DNA of 64,000 nucleotides, taken from an uncultured Myxococcales bacterium. Lineage in GTDB: Bacteria; Myxococcota_A; Bradymonadia; UBA7976; VGTA01. The stretch lies in contig CAKZRU010000164.1 of assembly GCA_937146725.1 (NCBI GenBank), positions 62,001 through 126,000 of the forward strand, in the 5' to 3' direction. The stretch's first letter is position 1; every line of letters starts with the position of its first letter. The notes beneath the pieces were generated by a model. The model searched no databases. It was not told where the DNA came from and saw only the letters and a list, made by a program, of their open reading frames with translations. Positions 51,461-60,947 of the stretch are shown one piece after another. The translations under genes and the position numbers were made by a program.

Positions 51461-53749
51461 TTACGCAGTCTGCTTTGATGTTTCACGTTTTTGAAAAAGA
51501 ACAACGCCTTCTAAGCAGGTCAAAATAAAGAGCCCAAATAATGCTAAATGCCACAACTCTTTTTGCTCTTCTAAAAGCATGGTCTCGCTCACCTGGTCTT
51601 GCTCTGTATTCTCTTGCTTACTTTGCTTCACAGCGACTTTACTTAATCGGCTTCCTCGATGATCAAGCGAGACTACAAATCGACGCAAAATATGCTCGCT
51701 TTGCTCTGTGTTTGTTGTTTCAAGATCGGTTTGACCAAGGATTTGATGATGGCCTAAGCGCTTAGCTGAACTCACTAACCACCCACGATCTCGTTGGTTA
51801 AGTTTGGTTTGCTGATTACTCGCCCTACTTAAACCTTCTCGTTCGCCTTGTGGAGATAAGCTAAAGAAAGGTCCATCCCCATTCAGTTCCAACTTTAAGC
51901 TAGAGCCAAGCTGAGTACTGAGTTGACCACCATTGATATCGCGACTCAAAAAGCGAACCGTCTCTGATGCCAAAGGCACAAAGTCAGGCCGAATCACCAG
52001 GTCATTCCACTCTCTATCCAAAGGGCCAGCAAACATCACTACCCGACCTTGAGCCACCTGACGAGTCATAAGGAAGGGGCTGCCCTCGTTGAGCTTTATA
52101 ATCACTGCACTTTGTGGGGTTGGCTTGGGGTCAAAAAGAATATACTTTTCAATTTCGGCCAAAGCTAAACTACTTCTTTGTGGTGCTTCAAAGGGCCTAA
52201 GCAAAGAGTGATCTATATCAAACTCATTTAGGCGGGCAACGCCCCGACTTTGTACAGATGCTGCATCTCCTGCTCGTCTCATTCCTCGTAAAGGTCTTGG
52301 TAAAAAGTCACCTAAGGCTCTATTCCAAGTGTCGATCTCTGTTCTAGCACCCGGTGCCAACCAAAGTCCACCACCGGCCTCCAAATGAGACTTGATTTGG
52401 CGCGCCAAGGTCAAACTAGGCCTTGGCACATTGGCTAAAAGAATAATATCAACACCTTCTAACTGCTCATCTTTAAGATCGGCACCTAGCATCAGTCTAC
52501 TTTGAATTTGAACCTTTTGTGCCCCTCCTAAAACTTGAGGCGCTAAGGCTCTTTCCAAATAAAAAAGTTCATCTTCATGTGGTGTGGGTCTTGGATCACC
52601 GTTCAAAGCCAAAAGCTTAGTGGGCTTTTTAGCTTCGATCCAAAAGGGCCATTGATCATCAATAGGTAAGGGATCATTCGCTAGCTTTATCCATCCTTTT
52701 TTGGCCTGCATACTTGTGATCTTTGTTTGATCTGTCTCCTGTTGTGAACTTAAGTCTACTTTCGCCTTAAAGTAGAGTCGTTTCATCCCACTTTCATAAG
52801 GTGCTAAGGTCACAAAGCCTCTCACTAAAACCTCTCCCTCAAGCTCTACCCAAATGGGCCATAAGTTCATTGGCTCTGGGCTATAATTGGCGATTTCTAC
52901 CTCGGCTCTCCACTGATCTTCTCCTCGTTGTGGAGCAGAGGAAAGAGTCAGACGAGTAATAGCATGATTCGCTAGTTTTTTCCGTGCTTGAAGACTGATT
53001 TTAGGCAGATCTAATGCTGAATCTAGTTTTTGAGAACTAAGATCTACTCTTGTGGTTAAATCAACTTGACTTAAACGGACTTTTCCAAGCTCTGGCGGAG
53101 GTGAGCTTGCAGAGTCAAAGCTTCGGTTTGGTGTACTGAGTAAGGTAATCTGCTTAGCTTCTACTTTGGGTCGATCACGAAGTAATTGATAGGCAAGACT
53201 TAAAGCCTCATCGAGTTGTCCATAACTTTGACTGACCTTAAGTTCTTTTAGGCCCGAGGATAAAAGTTGATGGTCAGCGGTTAAACTTTGGCTCAAGCTT
53301 TTGGTCTCTGCCCCAAAAGTAATCACGGCCGCCGGTCCACTACTTTCCGCTAAGACTCTAAGAGCATGCGATCGAGCTAAATCAAACAGTCGACGCCCTT
53401 CCTTTTCATCAAGCAGATAATCCATGGCATAGCTTTGATCAAAAAGAATCACTTGTGTGCCTTCTAATTCGCCTAAATGATCTGAGCCACTCAGCAAGGG
53501 ATTGACTTGCGGTGACCACATTGGCTTAGAGAGCGCCAAAGCCAAAAAAGCAAAAAGAAGCATACGCAAGGCCAACAAAAGCCATTGTTTCATTTTAAGA
53601 CGACGGGCCGTTTTACGATATGCTCGTCTTAAAAACTCCATCGCCGGAAATACTTGTGGCTTAGCTTCTTTACGATTTAAAAGATGCAAAATGGGCGGAA
53701 TCGCAATGGCCAATAAACCAAAGAGCATAAGCGGTGCTAGAAAATTCAT
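51461..53749 (-). CDS. BatA-like membrane protein with von Willebrand factor-type domain
   Basis: A 762-residue inner-membrane protein. The N-terminus (FLAPLMLFGLLAIAIPPILH, LNRKEAKPQVFPAMEFLRR, LLLALRMLLFAFLALALSKP) is the BatA N-terminal domain. A von Willebrand-like domain follows, with the MIDAS site degenerate (FDQSYAM in place of DxSxS). Beta-rich and glutamine-amidotransferase-like segments lie in the C-terminal half, with a last TM helix (LWHLALFGLFILTCLEGVVLF). ATG 53749 overlaps the DUF58 stop codon by ATGA, so the pair is translationally coupled; an in-frame GTG at 53758 is less likely. It probably acts with MoxR and DUF58 on envelope proteins. Confidence 0.85.
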   Translation of the reverse strand: MNFLAPLMLFGLLAIAIPPILHLLNRKEAKPQVFPAMEFLRRAYRKTARRLKMKQWLLLALRMLLFAFLALALSKPMWSPQVNPLLSGSDHLGELEGTQVILFDQSYAMDYLLDEKEGRRLFDLARSHALRVLAESSGPAAVITFGAETKSLSQSLTADHQLLSSGLKELKVSQSYGQLDEALSLAYQLLRDRPKVEAKQITLLSTPNRSFDSASSPPPELGKVRLSQVDLTTRVDLSSQKLDSALDLPKISLQARKKLANHAITRLTLSSAPQRGEDQWRAEVEIANYSPEPMNLWPIWVELEGEVLVRGFVTLAPYESGMKRLYFKAKVDLSSQQETDQTKITSMQAKKGWIKLANDPLPIDDQWPFWIEAKKPTKLLALNGDPRPTPHEDELFYLERALAPQVLGGAQKVQIQSRLMLGADLKDEQLEGVDIILLANVPRPSLTLARQIKSHLEAGGGLWLAPGARTEIDTWNRALGDFLPRPLRGMRRAGDAASVQSRGVARLNEFDIDHSLLRPFEAPQRSSLALAEIEKYILFDPKPTPQSAVIIKLNEGSPFLMTRQVAQGRVVMFAGPLDREWNDLVIRPDFVPLASETVRFLSRDINGGQLSTQLGSSLKLELNGDGPFFSLSPQGEREGLSRASNQQTKLNQRDRGWLVSSAKRLGHHQILGQTDLETTNTEQSEHILRRFVVSLDHRGSRLSKVAVKQSKQENTEQDQVSETMLLEEQKELWHLALFGLFILTCLEGVVLFQKRETSKQTA

Positions 53750-54672
53750 ATCAAGCACTCCAATAACTGCAAGAGGTTATCTTTTAAATCTAAACCTGTG
53801 GAACATAAGCAATACTTTGCCCCAACCGCTCGAGCTTCTTTTTCCAAAGACGCCCTAAAGGCATTCAATTCAGCTAAATAAGCAGCTTTAACTCCATTTG
53901 GATCAATTTTAATCGGATCTTCCCCCTCAAGACCTTCAAATAAAGAGAGTTCATCAAAGGGAAACTCAAGTTCACTAGGATCAAGGATATGGAGCAAAAT
54001 AACTTGGTAGCCTCGTTTTTTGATACTACCCACTAATTCCGCAAAATAACCTGAGCTAGAGTTTTCATCCAGATCAAAGGCGTCAGTGAGCAAAAAAATC
54101 ACGCCCTTTGGAGGTAGACGACTTCCTAAAGCAAGCAAGGTTTCTTTGGCGTTCGTATCAGCTTGCCAAGGTGTATTTTCAATCGTACGTATGATGTGGC
54201 CTAACTGCTCACCTTGGCTTCTAGCAGGCAAATATTGGCTAATTTGACTACCAAAGCACACCAAACCTACCGCTTCAGACTGCTTAAGTAAGGCACAGGT
54301 CAGTACTGCTGCGAGTTGCGCAGCATAACTGCCTTTTTTGCACAGTCCAGTGCCCTGATAGTTCATCGACATCGAAGTATCTAAGACCATAAAGGCACGT
54401 AGATTGGTTTCCTCGATATATTGCTTAACTACATAGCGATCGCTTTTGGCATAGGCTCGCCAATCTAGGTGCTTAAGATCATCACCCGGCACATAATCAC
54501 GATGTTGGGCAAAGTCTTGACTAATTCCTTGTCGGGGGCTTTTGTGTTGACCGCTCAAGTTTCCTTCGACGATACCGCTTAAATGCAGGCGTCCCTTAAG
54601 CACTTGAGCCAAGTGCTGTAACTCATGAACTTCCATTCCAAGGGAAAGGGTCGGCGTGCTGTCTTTAGCCAC
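53746..54672 (-). CDS. DUF58 domain-containing protein
   Basis: A 308-residue protein usually encoded next to MoxR ATPases. The hallmark region reads GQHKSPRQGISQDFAQHRDY, then VPGDDLKHLDWRAYAKSD, YVVKQYIEETN and AFMVLDTSMSM. The last includes an intact MIDAS DxSxS, so metal-dependent protein binding is likely. The start is a GTG at 54672 supported by GAGGAG; it overlaps the MoxR stop by 8 bases. Downstream it overlaps the BatA-like gene by 4 bases. Confidence 0.92.
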   Translation of the reverse strand: MAKDSTPTLSLGMEVHELQHLAQVLKGRLHLSGIVEGNLSGQHKSPRQGISQDFAQHRDYVPGDDLKHLDWRAYAKSDRYVVKQYIEETNLRAFMVLDTSMSMNYQGTGLCKKGSYAAQLAAVLTCALLKQSEAVGLVCFGSQISQYLPARSQGEQLGHIIRTIENTPWQADTNAKETLLALGSRLPPKGVIFLLTDAFDLDENSSSGYFAELVGSIKKRGYQVILLHILDPSELEFPFDELSLFEGLEGEDPIKIDPNGVKAAYLAELNAFRASLEKEARAVGAKYCLCSTGLDLKDNLLQLLECLI

Positions 54673-55666
54673 GCTTTAGCTCCTCAAGTAAGTGGTTAAC
54701 AATATCTTGAGCACTTACTCCTTCGGCTTCGGCTTGATAATTGGTCAAAACACGATGCGTTAATACAGCAGGCGCAAGTGCTTTTACATCATCACGACTA
54801 GCATGAAGTCTACCATTTAATAAGGCTCTTGCTTTAGCGGCTAGAATCAAGCTTTGTCCCGCTCGTGGTCCAGCGCCCCAGCGCACAAGTCTTTTAACCT
54901 TTTCGGTGGCTAAAGGATCATCGGGTCGGGTGGCTCGAGTAAGACGAACCGCATAAGAAACAACTTCATCAGCAGCCGGTAATTCTCTGACTAAAGCTTG
55001 ATAAGCGATTAAATCTTCTTGGGTAAGTGCGGGCTTAATCTCAACATTCTGTGGGCGAGTGGTGCGTTTAACCACTTCCAGCTCTTCCTCCAGACTTGGA
55101 TAGCCCACTTGAATCATGAGCATAAAGCGGTCGAGTTGGGCTTCCGGTAATTGATAAGTCCCTTCTTGCTCAACCGGATTTTGGGTCGCAAACACCAAAA
55201 AGGGTTGAGCCAATTTATAGGTTCGTCCCGATGCGGTCACCTCACGCTCTTGCATAGCTTGTAAAAGGGCAGCTTGCGTTTTAGGCGGGGTACGGTTTAA
55301 CTCATCAGCAAGAAGAAGATTCGTAAAAATTGGACCTTCCAAGAACTCAAAACGACGAGCACCGGTTTCAGGATCCTCTCTTAAGATATCGGTTCCGGTA
55401 ATATCACTGGGCATTAAATCCGGTGTAAATTGAATGCGATTAAAATCAAGTCCCAGAGCTTGGGCAGTTGTACTGACTAACAAAGTTTTGGCCAAACCGG
55501 GTACACCAACAAAAATGCAGTGACCTTGGGCAAAAAGTGCAATCAAACTTTGCTCTACCACCTGCTCTTGACCAACAATCACTTGGGCCACCTGTGAGGT
55601 GATGCTTTGGTATGCGGCAGCCGCTTTTTTGGCTAAGTCTGTTTTAGATAAACTGTGTTCACTCAT
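54665..55666 (-). CDS. MoxR-family AAA+ ATPase
   Basis: A 333-residue AAA+ ATPase of the MoxR group, which remodels or activates protein complexes carrying VWA domains. Walker A region is GVPGLAKTLLVSTTAQ, Walker B is LLADELNRTPPKTQAALLQA, sensor-1 is ATQNPVEQEGTYQLPEAQLD with the arginine finger region after it. The C-terminal lid follows (RAGQSLILAAKARALLNGR). It overlaps the DUF58 gene, the classic pairing. The upstream TPR-metallopeptidase gene lies 97 bases before its start. Confidence 0.94.
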   Translation of the reverse strand: MSEHSLSKTDLAKKAAAAYQSITSQVAQVIVGQEQVVEQSLIALFAQGHCIFVGVPGLAKTLLVSTTAQALGLDFNRIQFTPDLMPSDITGTDILREDPETGARRFEFLEGPIFTNLLLADELNRTPPKTQAALLQAMQEREVTASGRTYKLAQPFLVFATQNPVEQEGTYQLPEAQLDRFMLMIQVGYPSLEEELEVVKRTTRPQNVEIKPALTQEDLIAYQALVRELPAADEVVSYAVRLTRATRPDDPLATEKVKRLVRWGAGPRAGQSLILAAKARALLNGRLHASRDDVKALAPAVLTHRVLTNYQAEAEGVSAQDIVNHLLEELKRG

Positions 55667-55763
55667 AAATGATCTGACCTATCTTTATTTAAAATCTACA
55701 ACAAGCTCTATAACCATAAAGAGCTTGTACTAACTAACAAAAATTAAACTAAATGAAATGGGC

Positions 55764-57341
55764 TTAGCGAGCCCCTAACAGCTTTAAGGCTGTTTTAGAA
55801 CGTTCCGCTTTGCTCTTTTGGCCAAGTTGCTTGTAAAGGGTATACAAGGCTTTGTGGGCGATGGGGTGAAAGGGGTTAATCCCCACGGCTTCCTCAAAGG
55901 CCAACACTGCTCTTTCTGGTTCATTCAAGGCCATAAAGGCTTGTCCAAGATTTAGATGAGTGTTTAAGTGGGTGGGATAATAATCGCGAACTCTTTGCAA
56001 TACTGCTGGGATTTCAACAGCTTGGTCTAATTCTAGTAAGCTTTTCGCAATCCCATTTTGCACAACCAAGTGCCCATCGCCTCCTTTTTTCTCGGCCTTA
56101 CGATACTCTCTTAGCGCAGCATAATAACGACCTCGAGCTCTAAGTAACTCACCCAAATGTGCCCAATCCTTAACTTCTTTTTCTTCTATGCTGTCATATT
56201 CGGCTTCCGGCTCTCCATCTTCACCGGGTCGCTTAAACTTAAGAGAACGTTGCACAAGGCCTGGGTAACGTTTAAAGCCTTCCGCCTTCATTGCCTGTAA
56301 CCAAGTGGCCCAAATTCCATCTAAATCAAGACCATAGGCCTCCATCAAAGCCATATCCATATCTAAACCTTTTTTAAGGTTTTGCAGTAGGACTCTCAGC
56401 TTTTCATAACCACCACGTTTATATAAAAACTCGATCACTAAATGAACTTCCGCAAATGCTAAACTCGCTGCATCTTGACTGGGCAATTTTGCCATAGAAG
56501 GGTGCATTTGGTCAAACGTGATCAATTGACCTGTCTCTAAAGATCGCGCTAATAAGTCTTCTTGTGGTGGTGCTAAATGTCGCATGGGCTGACTGCGCCA
56601 ACGGATTTCCTGAAACTTAGCGATCCCTTCATGCAGCCAAATGGGTACAGTGTTAGCGCTATATTTAGTTACGTAATAGTGAACAAACTCATGAGCCACA
56701 GTATCTCGCCAGCCATAGCCTCTCACTAGGCCGCGAGGGCTGGTAAACATCAAGCGATTGTATTTACACAAAGCGATGGTACCACTGGTTTCGATATCTT
56801 CTTCAGTAAGCGTACTCACCTTGGCTAAATAATCGGCACTTGGATAAATCTCAACCACCACTCGACCCGCAGGCTTATACTGAAAGTCATCACTTAGGGC
56901 TTGATCTGTGGCCTGTAAAACCTCAAGAAGATAGGGCATCAACAGGCGATCTTCCTCAAAAAAGCGAAGTAAGAAACGGCCATCCTCAGAGCGAATCTCA
57001 TTCATTTGCGAGAGCTCATTATGTGTATTACGAGCGGTTGTAATCACTCCGGCAGAAGCCATTTCTAGGCTTGAGTCTTGCGCAAGTGCTTGATCAAATA
57101 AGCGCACTGCCTCTGCATATTCACCCAACATAAAGGCCAAACGACCTTGGGTAAACTCATAGACTGCTTGTGAGGATGCATTAGGGCTAATCTCAGCAAG
57201 AACCGACTTGGCTTCCTCGGTTTGCCATGCACTAATCAAGCGATGAACTTCATTGAGGTTTTTAGCAAAAACGGCGTTGCTAAGACTCACCACTAATAAT
57301 AGAGAGAGACTCCATCTTTTAAGTATACTTGTTTTGTTCAT
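55764..57341 (-). CDS. Exported TPR protein with gluzincin (HExxH) peptidase domain
   Basis: ATG 57341, preceded by AAGGTCG, gives a clean signal peptide (LKRWSLSLLLVVSLSNAVFA-KN). A peptidase-MA-like domain carries HEFVH at residues 217-221 and the downstream WLHEGIAKF with the third-ligand Glu. This is the zinc site of gluzincins. N-terminal helical repeats (ANAVFAKNLN onward, FTQGRLAFMLGEYAEAVRLF) and C-terminal TPR units (YAALREYRKAEKKGGDGH, LNLGQAFMALNEPERAVLAF) flank it. It is likely periplasmic. It begins 13 bases after the DUF4175-like gene and precedes moxR, so it belongs to this operon. Confidence 0.84.
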   Translation of the reverse strand: MNKTSILKRWSLSLLLVVSLSNAVFAKNLNEVHRLISAWQTEEAKSVLAEISPNASSQAVYEFTQGRLAFMLGEYAEAVRLFDQALAQDSSLEMASAGVITTARNTHNELSQMNEIRSEDGRFLLRFFEEDRLLMPYLLEVLQATDQALSDDFQYKPAGRVVVEIYPSADYLAKVSTLTEEDIETSGTIALCKYNRLMFTSPRGLVRGYGWRDTVAHEFVHYYVTKYSANTVPIWLHEGIAKFQEIRWRSQPMRHLAPPQEDLLARSLETGQLITFDQMHPSMAKLPSQDAASLAFAEVHLVIEFLYKRGGYEKLRVLLQNLKKGLDMDMALMEAYGLDLDGIWATWLQAMKAEGFKRYPGLVQRSLKFKRPGEDGEPEAEYDSIEEKEVKDWAHLGELLRARGRYYAALREYRKAEKKGGDGHLVVQNGIAKSLLELDQAVEIPAVLQRVRDYYPTHLNTHLNLGQAFMALNEPERAVLAFEEAVGINPFHPIAHKALYTLYKQLGQKSKAERSKTALKLLGAR

Positions 57342-57354
57342 AACGACCTTCAAC

Positions 57355-60300
57355 CTACTTAACCAAAGAATCATAATAAGCTTTAACTTGATCATCATAA
57401 CCTTGCGCTGACTTAGACTTCATCGCATCTAGTAACTTTTTACGCATGGCATCTGGGCCACGTCCATCTTGCTTAGGTACTTCTACCCGCTTTGTTGAAG
57501 GCCCACCATGCTGTCCTGACTGTTTTTGACCACCTTGTTGCTGATCTTGACCGGGTTGCTGTCCTTTTTGGGGCTTTTTAGACTGTTGTAAGCCTTGCAT
57601 CACCTGCTTGAGAGCCTCACTGACTTGTTGCTGGCCTTCTACACCTCTACCCGGATTACCTTGTCCTAACTGCTTGGCCGCTTCTTGAGAGCCTTTTTGA
57701 GCCTGCTCAAAAGGTTCGCTTGGTCCTTGATTTAAGCTCGGGATTTTTTGCTGTCTTTCTTTGAGTCTAGATTGAAGCTTTTGTAAGCGCTTTGAAATCC
57801 CAGATTGTCGCTCGGCAAGTCCCTGCCCCTGACTTGGCTGACCCTGACTTGGCTGACCCTGACTTGGTTGACCCTGACTTGGTTGACCCTGACTTGGTTG
57901 ACCCTGACTTGGTTGACCCTGACTTGGCTGACCCTGACTTGGCTGACCCTGACTTGGCTGACCCTGACTTGGCTGACTCGCTTGTGCCTGTTGAGCTTCT
58001 TTTTCGGCTTGTTCTTGGCGTTTTTTTCGAGCTTCTTCCTGTTTTTGGACTTCTAGTTCTTGAGCATTGGATGCTTGTATTTCTAAACTTTGCTTGAGTT
58101 CCTCAAGTTCTTCGGCAACTTCTGCACTTAGACGAGAGGCTTCATTCAATTCTTGCTCCACCGGCGAAGGACCGGCCTGCTTACGGCGTCGATATGGGTT
58201 ACTTTCAATACGCTTAAGGTTATCAAACTCTCTTTCACTTCGGAGAGCTGCACCCACGCCTTCTTCAAACATGATTTGCTCGATCGCTCGTTCTAGATCA
58301 TTCACGGCCTTTTGCGCATCCGCTCTGAGACGATCGATATATCGACCTTGGCGAGTCAGTTTTAACTTGGACTCAATGCTTTTAATCCGTTGAACCTTGG
58401 CTTTGATTGCCTCAAGTTTTTTGTCAGCTTTCTTAAGACCTTCTTCAACCGCTTTATCCATGGCTGCTTGCTGAGCTTGTGTATCTTTTTTGAGCTCTTC
58501 TTGTGACTTCATTAGATCTCGAGTGCTATCCATGAGTTCGCTCAAAGCTTTTTCAAGTTCTGGATTACTTTGTCGATGAAGTTCTTCTACATCTTCCTGT
58601 AATTGTTGAGACATCTCTTCAAGAGAATTAGAGAGTTCGTCTAAGGCCTTGAGCGCTTCATCGATTTTGCCATCTTCCAAAAGTTGTTCAATCGAACTAA
58701 CTTGAGTTTCACTTTCTTTCAGGCTGTCTACCACTTCATCATTTTTCATTCCATCAAGATTTAAGAATTCCTCGGGAAGCTTTTGCTTAAGGCGTTTCAT
58801 GAGCTCTCTCATGGCCTTCATCTTCTGCTTAAAACGTTGTAGTTCCCTTCGAATTCTATCCTTGAGAGAATCGCTAGGATTCTCTTTATACATATTCATC
58901 AGCTCTTTAATATTGGCCCTAGATTGCTTAAGTTCATCTGCCAACTGCGACATTTGTTCTAAGGCCATTCGGGCGACCATAGCTTCAATAATAATAATTA
59001 CGCCTTCATGCGCTTCTTCTACCGCAGAGCTTTTTAATTGAATCGACTGTATTTGAGCCTTTAAAGGTGCTTTATTTTGTCGGCTCATCGTTTGATTCAT
59101 AACCCTTTCCTCAGTTGCCATGCTGTCTTCAAGCTTCATAAGGTGATTGGTTAAGGTTAAGTAGATTTCTTTTGGGGTTAAGGGGTCTTCGGCCACTAAC
59201 TTAAGTAAGGCCTCAAAACCTTCTTGAGCGCTTTGGGATTTTTGACGTGCTTCGATCCAATTACTCAGCACTTTTGAAACGGTTAAAGTGTCGGCATTGG
59301 ACTCTTGATAGGCAAGCTCTAAGCGACTGGCTAAGGCTTCGATTTGAACTTCAAGATGCTCTCGTAATTGATCTAAAAGCTTGCGATGTGCCCATTCCGG
59401 AGAGTCTACTTCCAAGTAAATCACTTCTGAGCTTGCGTGTTGCGGACCACCTTCGTCGTGGCTCTGATCATAAACCTCTGCCCAAAGAGCAATCCGGTCA
59501 CCTCCCTGTGCTTGGACAACTCTTAAGTCAACCAGATCATCGACCTGCCATTTTTTCCCTTTGACTCCATTTAGGGGGAGCTCTTCTGGATGCTCCATAT
59601 CGGCAGCAAGCGCTACAAAAATACTTGCTGACTTTAGGCCAAAGTCATCCTTTGCTTCTAGGCTTACTTTTAAGTCTTTAGCGGGATCGACCCGCTCTCC
59701 AGAGATGGGATTCACAATTTTAATGCTTGGTGCTTGATCAAACTTAAGACGTACATTGCGCTCTACGGCTTCTCGCCACACGGTTCCTTTTTGATCAACA
59801 AGCGAAACATTCCATTTAAGATGATCATTGAGTACAAACTTGGCTTCCACACGTCTTTGCTCAAGCTTGAAATCCAAAACCTTTGTTGTTTGGGATTGTT
59901 TTTTAGGACTTTTAGGTTCTGCCACAGGGGCGAGTCCGTCTTGAACCTGATCATCTTGCAGTTTGTGCTCAACAGCTTGGTTTTGCTCGGAGATCTCAGG
60001 ATATTTAAACCATAATTGCGCTTTTTGAGCTTCACGACTTAAGATCGCTTCCAAGATCACTTCACTGCCCTTTAAGGCTTCAAACTCCCCATTCCCCCCC
60101 TCAATAAATCTTGGTCCTAAACCTGTATATTTAGGTGGAATAATTGTGAGTTTAATGTCTCCAATCAACGGCGTGTAAGCTAAGCGCTGAGTTAATTGTT
60201 CTGGTTCTTCCTGCAAAAGTTTAAAAACTTTTAAAACAGCACCACCATCTTGGTAATAGCTTATTCCGGTTATAGTAATGGAGAGTAACAATACATAAAC

Positions 60301-60741
60301 TGCTTTTTGTAGCTGTCTTAAAGAAACCGGTTTGCTAAAGTTAGGATCCTCAAGCTTTTTTGCCACATCTTCTTGTAGCGCCTCAATCACCTCTATCGAA
60401 CCTAAGCTTGGGTCTTTTTCTGCACTGATGACAGTGAGCAAGGCATCATTTAATGCAGGCGTTTTCTGTTCAATAAATTGAGCAATGTAATGATGGTTCG
60501 CAAGCTTGATCCCTTGGTAAATCATATAAACTAATGGTAGTACTATAGTCGTGACACCAAGCGCCATAAAAAGCCAAAGAACAGTATCGCCACGCCAACC
60601 ATTAAGAACTAAATAAGCGAGGAAAAGAGTGCATAGCCAAGCCAAGCTCAGCACCCATAAACTCAAACTCGAGCTTCGTACGATCCAAAGGCCTAAGGCA
60701 ACTCTGCTTAATCTTCGATGTATACGATGTATTTTAGACAT
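57355..60741 (-). CDS. Large DUF4175-like membrane protein with coiled coils and GQPSQ repeats
   Basis: A 1128-residue protein. Two or three N-terminal helices (LWVLSLAWLCTLFLAYLVLNG, WLFMALGVTTIVLPLVYMIY, VYVLLLSITITGISYY) anchor it. A large periplasmic region resembles DUF4175, with Ig-like segments (TYTPLIGDIKLTIIPPKYTG-like) and long charged coiled coils (about 530-970). It ends with a Gln/Pro-rich low-complexity zone (ten SQGQP units) and a basic tail. AGGGAGATC precedes the ATG. Proteins of this type occur beside MoxR/BatA genes; an envelope scaffold role is inferred. Exact domain limits cannot be fixed by eye. Confidence 0.78.
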   Translation of the reverse strand: MSKIHRIHRRLSRVALGLWIVRSSSLSLWVLSLAWLCTLFLAYLVLNGWRGDTVLWLFMALGVTTIVLPLVYMIYQGIKLANHHYIAQFIEQKTPALNDALLTVISAEKDPSLGSIEVIEALQEDVAKKLEDPNFSKPVSLRQLQKAVYVLLLSITITGISYYQDGGAVLKVFKLLQEEPEQLTQRLAYTPLIGDIKLTIIPPKYTGLGPRFIEGGNGEFEALKGSEVILEAILSREAQKAQLWFKYPEISEQNQAVEHKLQDDQVQDGLAPVAEPKSPKKQSQTTKVLDFKLEQRRVEAKFVLNDHLKWNVSLVDQKGTVWREAVERNVRLKFDQAPSIKIVNPISGERVDPAKDLKVSLEAKDDFGLKSASIFVALAADMEHPEELPLNGVKGKKWQVDDLVDLRVVQAQGGDRIALWAEVYDQSHDEGGPQHASSEVIYLEVDSPEWAHRKLLDQLREHLEVQIEALASRLELAYQESNADTLTVSKVLSNWIEARQKSQSAQEGFEALLKLVAEDPLTPKEIYLTLTNHLMKLEDSMATEERVMNQTMSRQNKAPLKAQIQSIQLKSSAVEEAHEGVIIIIEAMVARMALEQMSQLADELKQSRANIKELMNMYKENPSDSLKDRIRRELQRFKQKMKAMRELMKRLKQKLPEEFLNLDGMKNDEVVDSLKESETQVSSIEQLLEDGKIDEALKALDELSNSLEEMSQQLQEDVEELHRQSNPELEKALSELMDSTRDLMKSQEELKKDTQAQQAAMDKAVEEGLKKADKKLEAIKAKVQRIKSIESKLKLTRQGRYIDRLRADAQKAVNDLERAIEQIMFEEGVGAALRSEREFDNLKRIESNPYRRRKQAGPSPVEQELNEASRLSAEVAEELEELKQSLEIQASNAQELEVQKQEEARKKRQEQAEKEAQQAQASQPSQGQPSQGQPSQGQPSQGQPSQGQPSQGQPSQGQPSQGQPSQGQPSQGQGLAERQSGISKRLQKLQSRLKERQQKIPSLNQGPSEPFEQAQKGSQEAAKQLGQGNPGRGVEGQQQVSEALKQVMQGLQQSKKPQKGQQPGQDQQQGGQKQSGQHGGPSTKRVEVPKQDGRGPDAMRKKLLDAMKSKSAQGYDDQVKAYYDSLVK
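57826..57975. repeat. 15-bp tandem repeat encoding SQGQP units
   Basis: Ten copies of a 15-base unit (CCCTGACTTGGCTGA-type on the plus strand) code for SQGQP on the minus strand, within the DUF4175-like gene. The copies differ only by C/T at one position, so the array is probably slippage-prone and variable in copy number. Confidence 0.9.
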
Positions 60742-60947
60742 GATCTCCCTAAAGGTTTAGCACCGTGTGAACTCGTTTTGATCAAAAACTATGACCTAAT
60801 CTGAGTTCTTTATCATATTTTTATTGTGACAAGTTTGACATCATCCTAGATTTTGTCGTTCTTTATTAGAAACGATCTACATAAACATACTTGAGTTCCC
60901 AAAGTCTTCCCAAAAAAATTTTATTCATGAGGTGAAATCAAAAATCT

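Noticed and set aside
57826..57975. Possible CRISPR-like array
   Set aside because: Units are contiguous with no spacers and lie in frame inside a coding gene; no cas genes are present.
57792..58097. Plus-strand ORFs across the SQGQP array
   Set aside because: They are periodic by-products (LTLTW and DLADPDL repeats) of the 15-bp array in the DUF4175-like gene.
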